Assembly: GCA_963823675.1 (NCBI GenBank)
Contig: CAWGMT010000025.1
Coordinates: 620,001 to 684,000, forward strand
DNA: 64,000 bases
Source: CAWGMT01 sp963823675
GTDB lineage: Bacteria; Planctomycetota; Planctomycetia; Isosphaerales; Isosphaeraceae
Reading direction: 5' to 3'
Shown here: positions 28,982 through 36,053 of the stretch, in pieces
Layout of the letters: every line of letters begins with the position of its first letter
Numbering within the stretch: position 1 is the first letter of the stretch
Translations under genes and position numbers: made by a program
Notes under the pieces: model-generated
What the model was told of the DNA's origin: nothing
What the model saw: the letters and a program-made list of their open reading frames with translations, nothing else
Databases searched by the model: none

Positions 28982-30110
28982 GTGATGTCGGAACTGGATG
29001 GACTGCGTTTGGATTCAGGTTCCGGTAAGCATAGGGCGGTTTTCCCGCACCCTGCTCAGCCTCAAACGTCATCCTGGGAAAGAAGACAAGCAGGCCAGAG
29101 ACGCGGCGATATTGCTGATTTGGCCAAAGCCGTTGCCCCGCAAGTTCGAGGATAGATTGTGTGAACTCCTGGATGTGGCCCGTCCGGAGACACACCAAGA
29201 AGGGCGCCTCGGTCGTAAACTGCTGGCGCTTCTCGTCGAGGCGTTGTCTGATTGCCTTGAGAAGCAAGTTGGTTGCTTGGACTTCGGGCAGCGACGCGCC
29301 CACTACGGCACTAAATCCTTCTGGGATTGCGGTTATGACGAGATTATTCGCAGAGATTGTGGCACGTATTACCTTCTCTCCTGGAGACTGATCTAAAATT
29401 ACAGGAACGGACCGCCAGACTACATGGGCTATACTACCTTCTGGTCCTGGATGAGATAGGTCGCCCGATTCGTGAGACATGATTTTCGATGCTAAGAAGA
29501 TGGCTGTCTCATCGGGTAATGGCAGTCCTCGGGCTTCTAGTGGGAGGACAATGTTCACGTTCTTCCCGGCTGCGGCGAAGCCGAGACGTTCAAGGAGCAG
29601 ATCAACCCATTGTTTCATCGTTTTTTCCCACTGGATAAGCACCCGATAACGGAATCTGGTCACATCGACGAAGATATCAACCCCGCTAGAGTGAATTCTG
29701 AAATCGGGCTTGCCAGTCTCTCCAGATCGTTTCTTGATCGGAGGCTCATACTCGATATGCAGGTCATGCGCGGCGAGAAAGCTTCCGAACTGCAGTTCGC
29801 TTAATGTCGCTTCGAACTGAGTTTCCTCAGTCGCCTCCAAAAGTTCTTCAAATTTCTCGAACAAGATAACCTTTGAGTTTCGGTCAAGCTTCTGGGAAAG
29901 AGTTCCCAGAATCCTGAATAACTCGATAAAGTAACATGCGTTATATGCGTCTTCGGAATTCCATCGTTCGGCGAGGATGCCACGTGGCGATTGGAGCCAA
30001 TTAGGGTGATGGGTACTCAGGTACGAACCCAATTCTTTTTGCGCGTGACGGAGATCCTCATCCGAAAAGACTTTGCCTGTAAGGTCGGGGCGAGCATCAA
30101 GGAAACCCAT
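28953..30110 (-). CDS. Putative PD-(D/E)XK nuclease-like protein
   Basis: I start at the ATG at 30110 (GFLDARPDLTGKVFSDEDL); the open frame runs further upstream but without protein-like sequence. 385 residues. Residues ~75-175 hold the interesting part: ATLSELQFGSFLAAHDLHIE, then YEPPIKKRSGETGKPDFRI and GVDIFVDVTRF. A Glu in an N-terminal helix, an Asp in PDF and an acidic strand (VDIFVDVT) is the layout of PD-(D/E)XK restriction-like nucleases, here with Thr where Lys is usual, so activity is uncertain. The rest is alpha/beta (PEGSIAHVVWRSVPVI, RRVSGLLVFFPRM). It sits next to another nuclease-like gene and an XRE regulator. Confidence 0.6.
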   Translation of the reverse strand: MGFLDARPDLTGKVFSDEDLRHAQKELGSYLSTHHPNWLQSPRGILAERWNSEDAYNACYFIELFRILGTLSQKLDRNSKVILFEKFEELLEATEETQFEATLSELQFGSFLAAHDLHIEYEPPIKKRSGETGKPDFRIHSSGVDIFVDVTRFRYRVLIQWEKTMKQWVDLLLERLGFAAAGKNVNIVLPLEARGLPLPDETAIFLASKIMSHESGDLSHPGPEGSIAHVVWRSVPVILDQSPGEKVIRATISANNLVITAIPEGFSAVVGASLPEVQATNLLLKAIRQRLDEKRQQFTTEAPFLVCLRTGHIQEFTQSILELAGQRLWPNQQYRRVSGLLVFFPRMTFEAEQGAGKPPYAYRNLNPNAVHPVPTSLRKVMGLAT

Positions 30111-30262
30111 AGGGTACCAGCAATGAAAACGCCCCGCACCAGAGCTACGACTCTCCGGCACGGGACGTTGAAGCGGGGGACTGAAGTCCCGCGTTGTTCG
30201 GTGTCGGCACCGTGGTCGTAGGCACGCTGCCGTTGGCTTTAATCTATAATGAGCCGACCTCC

Positions 30263-30436
30263 TCAATCAATCGCTCCAGACTCTACAACTCCCTTGCCAC
30301 TCCTGCCGCCATCGCCGGTCAGTTTGATCAGTCCCGGCGCGGGGGGTTGATCTCCCTTCGGTGGCGTGGTCTGTGCCTTAGCGGGGATAGCCGGCATCGC
30401 GAGCCCTAAACCGATCAGCAGCCCCAGCCGGAACAC
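30263..30436 (-). CDS. Candidate small secreted peptide
   Basis: From a GTG at 30436 the frame reads VFRLGLLIGLGLAMPAIPAKAQ, a good signal-peptide pattern, then a Pro/Gly-rich mature part (TTPPKGDQPPAPGLIKLTGD) and a stop at 30263. The hydrophobic frame extends upstream to ATA/ATC codons that follow AGGAAGAGG, so the real start may be a non-standard codon near 30454. Short and without known relatives, hence low confidence. Confidence 0.35.
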   Translation of the reverse strand: MFRLGLLIGLGLAMPAIPAKAQTTPPKGDQPPAPGLIKLTGDGGRSGKGVVESGAID

Positions 30437-30534
30437 GACGCGAAGAGCTTTTATGATGGGCCTCTTCCTGTGTCAAGGCATCAATTCGCAAGGAGCATTC
30501 ATTGGCCACAGACTCGCGACTCCGCACCCTATGT

Positions 30535-31275
30535 TTAGCCGGCGACATCCCCAGATATCTCCGAACGGGGGCGGCCCGGCAAAAAGACGTTGACCACCCA
30601 GGGAATCCGGTCGATGGCGAATCCGAGGTTGCGTTTGAAAGTCGGGAGGGCCGATCGCCATTCGTCTTCAGTCACTGGTATTCGTGTGACGTCGTTCGTG
30701 AAGCAAAGGTTTACAAGCCACGTATCGACGTCGAGCACCTCACGCAGGAAGTATAGGTGAGCAAGACGGTTGCCATACTGGTAAAGCCTGCCGAGCCAGT
30801 TGACAGTGCTCGTGACCCCAAGCCACTTCTGTGTTCGAGCAAGCGACGATTGAATCAGCTCCTTCGACTGCTGACTCTTTGCCCTACACCCGGGTCCGTA
30901 GACCTCTGCCGGGTAGCTTTTTGACTCGACCAACATAGCTCCCGGCCGACTGGTGTTGCCGAGAATCGCGAGCGCATCCCAGTTCGGCCCGCCTCTCGGC
31001 CAGAACTCTCGGAGTGCGCGGTGATGATCAGCCAGCCTCAGTGCGTCCAAGAACGCGTTGTCGACAGGTTCCTGAAATCGACGAGATTCCAAAGGCGCCG
31101 TCCATTCGATCGCGGTGGTACGTGCGCCGGCTTCTGACAAGGCTCGCTGCACCGCCAAGCTCAGTTGATCCTGGCGCCGCGCGACGTAGATCTGCGTTTG
31201 TAGCTGACTCCCAGCGAAAGCCCGACCAAACCCATCGACCCGGTTGGTTCCTGCTTCATTCGCTGCCATGATCAT
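30535..31275 (-). CDS. Putative PD-(D/E)XK endonuclease-like protein
   Basis: I start at the ATG at 31275 (IMAANEAGTNRVDGFGRAF); 246 residues. The core NWDALAILG followed about 15 residues later by GAMLVESKSYPAE fits the D-x(n)-E-x-K signature of restriction-like nucleases (Asp in WDAL, Glu and Lys in VESKS). Downstream are EVYGPGCRAKSQQSKELIQS, WLGRLYQYGNRLAHLYFLRE and WLVNLCFTND, typical of a widespread uncharacterised family whose members answer sequence queries with an alpha/beta core and aromatic helices. It lies 226 bases upstream of nothing on its own strand but the XRE regulator, which is probably co-regulated. Target unknown. Confidence 0.6.
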   Translation of the reverse strand: MIMAANEAGTNRVDGFGRAFAGSQLQTQIYVARRQDQLSLAVQRALSEAGARTTAIEWTAPLESRRFQEPVDNAFLDALRLADHHRALREFWPRGGPNWDALAILGNTSRPGAMLVESKSYPAEVYGPGCRAKSQQSKELIQSSLARTQKWLGVTSTVNWLGRLYQYGNRLAHLYFLREVLDVDTWLVNLCFTNDVTRIPVTEDEWRSALPTFKRNLGFAIDRIPWVVNVFLPGRPRSEISGDVAG

Positions 31276-31501
31276 AATCCAGCTAACGCCCAAGGTCAGC
31301 GGATCGACGCGCCGAGCCTCGCCCATGATCATACCCGAACCGCACTCTTGGCAAGAGTGCCGAGGCCGGTCAAAGGATTCAACGCGCCGGCCGGCGCGGT
31401 TCTCGGGCCAGCGGCTCCCTGTGATATTCAAGGCTCCACCGCCGAACCGGTATACGCGGCTGACACCGAAATTCGTTATCTACCCGGTTCCGACAAAGCC
31501 A

Positions 31502-31726
31502 TTAGCGGTTCGGCTTCCGCTTCCTCGCGGCGTCCACCCGCCTGACAAGGTCCGCCGCCGAGATGTCGAGCGCGTCGCAGAGCCGAAACAGCGTGTCCAC
31601 GGTCGGCGATTTGAGGTTCCGCTCAAGCTGGCTGATGTAGGGGCGTGACAGCTTGGCTTCAAATGAAAGCTGTTCCTGCGTGAGTCCGGCCAGCTCGCGT
31701 GCCTTCCGCAATTCCTCGCCCATCAT
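31502..31726 (-). CDS. XRE-family HTH regulator
   Basis: 74 residues, almost entirely one Cro/CI-type domain: LRKARELAGLTQEQLSFEAK for the first helices, LSRPYISQLERN for the recognition helix, and SPTVDTLFRLCDALDISAAD for the last two. Single-domain XRE proteins of this size usually control nearby accessory or restriction genes. A partly palindromic site lies 37 bases upstream of its start, which would fit autoregulation. Downstream on the same strand is the nuclease-like gene at 30535-31275. Confidence 0.85.
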   Translation of the reverse strand: MMGEELRKARELAGLTQEQLSFEAKLSRPYISQLERNLKSPTVDTLFRLCDALDISAADLVRRVDAARKRKPNR

Positions 31727-31762
31727 GGGCTGGAAGACTAGCCGACGACGATCGGATTGTCG

Positions 31763-31778
31763 GTAACCTATAGTTTAC
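31763..31778. promoter_or_regulatory. Imperfect palindrome, candidate XRE operator
   Basis: GTAACCTATAGTTTAC matches its own reverse complement at 14 of 16 positions and contains TATAGT/TATAGG that could serve as a -10 element. It lies between the XRE gene (minus strand) and the gene at 31991 (plus strand). Confidence 0.4.
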
Positions 31779-31990
31779 ACGTAGGGGCCGCACTGTAATC
31801 AGAGCGGAGGGCGAGAACGCCAGCCCGAAAAGTCGCGGTCGTTCTCTTACTCCGTTGACCTCGCGTAAATCCGGTCTGCCATCCAGGCCGAGATCGCCGT
31901 CGCGAAGGTGGCCGTGCTCACCGTGCGCGCGAGCACGGAGGCGCGAGCGACGTTCGTGAATTGCCGGGAATACTAGGAGCATCAAAACAA

Positions 31991-32605
31991 ATGGAAGAAC
32001 AGACAAAGTTTGTCGAGGCGGATGCGACAAAGGCGGAACTCCGCCAAAAAATCAGCATGATCAGCGCGAGGCTGGAGTCTATGTGTGATGGGGACCATGT
32101 CGAATGGTCCACGGCCGCCAAGTTTGTCCAAGAATCTACTTGGTGGCTATATCACCCATCTGGAACACCTAGACGAGCGCCTAAATTTAAGCGGAAACTC
32201 GAAGGTCAGGATTCGGAGTCGTGCGGGTACGGTTCTGACAATGACTGGAGAATTAAGTTCGGCGGACTCATTTTCCACGTGGGAGACGCGATTTGCGGTT
32301 GTGTGCAGGCGCTGGACTATTGGTTGGGCGAACGAGAATTCGAGGGGGCGGTCACGGCATTTCATCTTCGGCAGCTTTGGGTCCGGCTTGAAGCGAAAAT
32401 TCGCGGCTCCGTTTCGCACCGTTCGGGCCACTACTACAAGGAATACCGAGGAAAGGACGAGGGCTTCCCGGACGACATGATTTTTGGAACACAATCGATC
32501 GACCTTCGGGACTTCCGACTCTGCTTCCTTCGCGAAGCGGGAATCCTGGATTGCTTCGATTCGGAGCAACTGAAGGAAGCTGGAATTCTGAAAAGAGCAG
32601 ACTGA
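31991..32605 (+). CDS. Hypothetical protein divergent from XRE regulator
   Basis: 204 residues from the ATG at 31991, with AGGAG about 12 bases upstream. An N-terminal helix (EEQTKFVEADATKAELRQKI) precedes an alpha/beta part with IKFGGLIFHVGDAICGCVQA and LDYWLGEREFEGAVTAFHLR; the end is DSEQLKEAGILKR. Codon position pattern supports the frame. No family recognised. The divergent XRE gene 265 bases away suggests shared control. Confidence 0.5.
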   Translation: MEEQTKFVEADATKAELRQKISMISARLESMCDGDHVEWSTAAKFVQESTWWLYHPSGTPRRAPKFKRKLEGQDSESCGYGSDNDWRIKFGGLIFHVGDAICGCVQALDYWLGEREFEGAVTAFHLRQLWVRLEAKIRGSVSHRSGHYYKEYRGKDEGFPDDMIFGTQSIDLRDFRLCFLREAGILDCFDSEQLKEAGILKRAD

Positions 32606-33688
32606 CCGCAGCGCATACTTCGGCCATTCCCTAGTGATCTCTATAGATGGTCACTGGGTTAAGCGTGCTATTCGTGATCCGTTGGTGGCTTAGCTTTGCA
32701 GGTGCTGGGTACGGCTTATACCGGGGTTGTTGGAGCAGCATAGTCGAAGCCAACTTCGGTTTGCATTCGTCTAGCTGCTTATCACGTGCGGACCAGGACG
32801 TATGGCCTATCGCAGGATCGACTACCTGCCCGTTGCCTGGATAACCCTCCATGGTCGTTCGCCACATCGGAGGTAACGCCCGTTTCACCGCGTCCCATTA
32901 GGCCGCCCTAATCGGCCTGCACCACTCGGGGAGGTTTTAACCCGATGCCCTTCCATGGGGGAGTGGCTTACGCTTTTCTAGCTCACGCAAGAAAACGGCT
33001 AACGCCTTCCTGGCTGACACAAGAATTGGCTTTCGCTTAATCCCCATCACCCGGAGCTTTTATCGGCTGAACCCCGGATAGAACCCCCGGCCTGCGCCGG
33101 CACCAACGGATATTCCTCAACGGCCCTTTGGCCTACCAGAAGCTTAGAACTTGCGCGTGAACGTCAAATCGATCGGTCAATTTTTTTGCCACTGGCTTGC
33201 TGGACCGTCATCTGTAGGTCGGCAGTTGAGTTCAGATCGTGCTCATTGCTGTTGTCCTGAGCATTTCGGAAGCGGCTGCCGTAATACCTGACTCAGTCCT
33301 GGCTCCGTCAGCAGCACTGCCAACCCAGACCTCAACTGCATCCAGAAGGAAACGTACCGACGACTTGCGGTCAGCTCGCTTCCTGGTTGTCGAAGGTTCT
33401 GAACTTGCAGTGGGGCCAATCGAAGTGACGGCGGGTCGTGGTGGTTTCGGGGACCACGGGAAACTGGCGAAAACCCGGCCGTTGCTGCGTGCGTTGCCGC
33501 GGTCAAGCCGCCTGATGATCGAGATCTTCGAGTGAACGGGCCAATTTGCGCATAATGAGAATTCTTGGCACGGCGCTCGGCTGTTCTCGTGCCGTCGGTC
33601 CCATCATCCGGAGGAATCTGGATGTCGTTGACTTCGTTGATCGGATCGTGCTTTACCGGACCACCGCCTCGCTCTTTCGCAGATTGGT
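32606..33688. other. Gene-poor stretch
   Basis: About 1.1 kb with only short open frames on either strand; the longest (33243-33692 minus) is Arg/Ser-rich without domain-like hydrophobic patterning. GC content drops in places. Nothing is annotated with support. Confidence 0.5.
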
Positions 33689-34636
33689 TCAAGCGGCTTC
33701 GTATATGTTCGCAACTATCAGGTCCGATTCACATGTGACGGGGACCAAAATCCTGGTGTATTTTTTGCCCTCGAACCGGTCGATTCTCAGCAGGTGATTC
33801 GGTAGATCGTTCGACGTGAGCAGCTTTACAGCAACTTCTTGACCGGACTCACGCCACCGGAAAAACAGCAGCCCCGCGTTCTCACTGATTTCACCTTGGA
33901 CGACGCCGTCCGTCCACTCACCCTGGATACCTGCCAGGATGGACTCATTCGCTCCACCTGGTGCAAGGGTCCCGTAGACAGCCAGGCGCTGAGAGGGCAA
34001 CTCCAGCAGCAGGTCGAGAATATCATCGATCACAGCCGACGCCACATTGCTCACCGTTCGATCGCGCTCGTTCTTGGAGAGATCGGGTCCCCTCGGAGTT
34101 TTCTCCGAATGGGCGATGTTGCACCGGATGATATAGATCAGTTGCTTTAGTTTTTTTAGCAACGCTTCTCGTGGTTCCCTACCTCCCTGACCAGCGGAGT
34201 ACCTTCTAAAGGCATTAAGCAGTTGCCGGTGTTCATCGCAGGCTTCCCTCCTTAATTCGTCGGTTAAGTTCCTCGGATCGTAGTCCCGCTTCATGAGCGT
34301 AATGTGATTCATGACCTGTGGCGAAAACTCGGCGAGGGCGGCCACGCTCTCGCGTTGGCACAGCTTTTGGGCAACACCATCTTCGAGTCCCATGAGCAGA
34401 AGCTGGTTGAACGCCTGAGATTCCGATGTTTCACCGTCTGAAATCTCTTTCTCAGTCAGAGTTCCATGTCGTTTGCGAAAGAGGTAGTAGGCGCTCCAGG
34501 TCTTATTCAACGCCTTGCAGAGATCCTCACAACGATCGACGGGTTCCTCGCGACACCTCGATTGGTTGATATGCGCCAGCGCACTTCCCAAGAATCTCGG
34601 TGCCTCTTCTTTCCACCAAACCTGTGAAGTGCTCAT
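33689..34636 (-). CDS. HEPN-like domain fused to gamma-glutamylcyclotransferase-like domain
   Basis: 315 residues. The N-terminal ~205 residues are helical, with LLKKLKQLIYIIRCNIAHSE carrying R-C-N-I-A-H, the Rx4H motif of HEPN RNases; the flanks (long helix before, ERDRTVSNVASAVIDDILDL after) fit the HEPN four-helix layout. The C-terminal ~105 residues match the GGCT/AIG2 fold: LAVYGTLAPGGANESIL at its start, then VVQGEI, LLTSNDLPNHLLRIDRFEG and YTRILVPV. GGCT enzymes release 5-oxoproline from gamma-glutamyl compounds; YGTLxPG is the substrate loop. A HEPN-GGCT combination next to an Mrr gene looks like an RNA-targeting toxin or abortive-infection effector with a regulatory or modifying domain. 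That role is inference. Confidence 0.7.
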   Translation of the reverse strand: MSTSQVWWKEEAPRFLGSALAHINQSRCREEPVDRCEDLCKALNKTWSAYYLFRKRHGTLTEKEISDGETSESQAFNQLLLMGLEDGVAQKLCQRESVAALAEFSPQVMNHITLMKRDYDPRNLTDELRREACDEHRQLLNAFRRYSAGQGGREPREALLKKLKQLIYIIRCNIAHSEKTPRGPDLSKNERDRTVSNVASAVIDDILDLLLELPSQRLAVYGTLAPGGANESILAGIQGEWTDGVVQGEISENAGLLFFRWRESGQEVAVKLLTSNDLPNHLLRIDRFEGKKYTRILVPVTCESDLIVANIYEAA

Positions 34637-34829
34637 TGCCGATTCCCAGATTTCAGGTCCATTGACAATCGGTCCGCAGAGAAAGGATGGAGCGGCATAA
34701 ACGCTCCAACAACCTCTTGTCTCAGCCTATCCCTCCCTTCCGGAACGCTCTTTCCACCGCCGGCTATTCATGATCTGATGATAGCAGCTATGCCGCTTCG
34801 AGTCACTTGATGGGCAAAGGGACGAATCG

Positions 34830-35759
34830 ATGGCGATCCCCGACTTCCAATCCGTGATGCTCCCCCTGGTCAAGATCCTCGGTGACGGGCAAGAGCGTAC
34901 CATGCGCGAGGTGACCGAGAAGCTGGCTGAGTCCTTCCAACTGACCGAGCAGGAGCGGCTGGAACTGCTTCCCAGTGGGCAGCAGAGCATCTTCAGCAAC
35001 CGGGTAGCGTGGGCAAAGTCACATCTGAAAGCGGCGGGACTGCTCGAAAACCCAGTTCGTGGGCGGGTTCGGATCTCCGACCTTGGTCGCAAAGTGCTCG
35101 CCGAGAAACCACCGGCAATTAACGTGAAATTCCTCAAGCGGTTTCCCGCCTACTGCGAGTTCCTCGGCAAGTCTGTACCACCGACGAACGAAGAACAGGG
35201 GACAGAAGGCGAAGCATCGCCGGTCGAGGAGAGCAGAACGCCCCTCGAACTGATCGACGCGTCCTACCGCTCGTTGCGGCAGGCGACTGCCGAGGATCTT
35301 CTATCCAAATTCAAAGCCTGCTCCCCGGCGTTCTTTGAGTCGGTGGTCGTCAGGCTGCTCATGGCGATGGGATATGGCGGTGTAGCTGGGCAAGGGACCG
35401 TCATTGGAAAATCGGGTGACGGTGGCATCGACGGTGTGATCAAGCAGGACAAGCTCGGGCTGGACGTGGTTTGTATCCAGGCAAAACGGTGGGATGGTCC
35501 GGTCGGTCGTCCGGTGATTCAGGGGTTCGTTGGCAGCATGGATTACATACGAGCCAAGAAGGGCGTCATTATCACGACTTCGACGTTCACCAAGGACGCC
35601 GTTGACTTCGTGGAACGAATCGAGGGCAAGAAGGTCGTGCTAATCGACGGCGAGCAGCTCGCGGTTCTCATGATCGAGTACGGGCTCGGTCCGACGACGA
35701 CCAAGACCTACAGGATCAGGGAGGTCTCGAACGACTTCTTCCATGAGAGTGAGGGATGA
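34830..35759 (+). CDS. mrr: Mrr-type restriction endonuclease
   Basis: 309 residues, complete. Residues 1-95 are the Mrr N-terminal winged helix (MREVTEKLAESFQLTEQERL, SNRVAWAKSHLKAAGLLE, RVRISDLGRKVL). Residues ~165-280 are the Mrr catalytic domain with the PD-(D/E)XK core GKSGDGGIDGVIKQDKLGLD, followed by VVCIQAKRW (Gln-x-Lys in place of Glu-x-Lys, as usual in Mrr) and GVIITTSTFTKDAVDF. Mrr enzymes are type IV restriction enzymes that cut modified DNA. It is divergent from the HEPN-GGCT gene, 193 bases apart. A standalone gene without a methylase, as expected. Confidence 0.95.
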   Translation: MAIPDFQSVMLPLVKILGDGQERTMREVTEKLAESFQLTEQERLELLPSGQQSIFSNRVAWAKSHLKAAGLLENPVRGRVRISDLGRKVLAEKPPAINVKFLKRFPAYCEFLGKSVPPTNEEQGTEGEASPVEESRTPLELIDASYRSLRQATAEDLLSKFKACSPAFFESVVVRLLMAMGYGGVAGQGTVIGKSGDGGIDGVIKQDKLGLDVVCIQAKRWDGPVGRPVIQGFVGSMDYIRAKKGVIITTSTFTKDAVDFVERIEGKKVVLIDGEQLAVLMIEYGLGPTTTKTYRIREVSNDFFHESEG

Positions 35760-36053
35760 GCCCCCAAATCAGTCTTCTCCCGATCGATTGGGTCATTCCA
35801 TGCCGCAGAGATTTGGGGCCGAGCGCGATTTTTTCGCAGCCCCGACGGTGCTAGATTCTAAAAAATACAGAAACCGTTGGCTGGTTAGCAAGCGACTTGT
35901 CAAAAACGATTGGTTTTCAAAATTGGGGTATTAACGATCGCCGATTCGGAGCCAGTTTCGATCGTGAAGCCGCAGTCCCCTGTGGCGGCTGAAGAAGGTT
36001 CGGGAAGCCATGCGCGTACATCCGCGCAAATTGCCACGCACAGTGCGGCGCCG

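Noticed and set aside
33243..33692. 149-residue minus-strand ORF
   Set aside because: Arg/Ser-rich with no hydrophobic core, no ribosome site and a competing plus-strand frame; not supportable.
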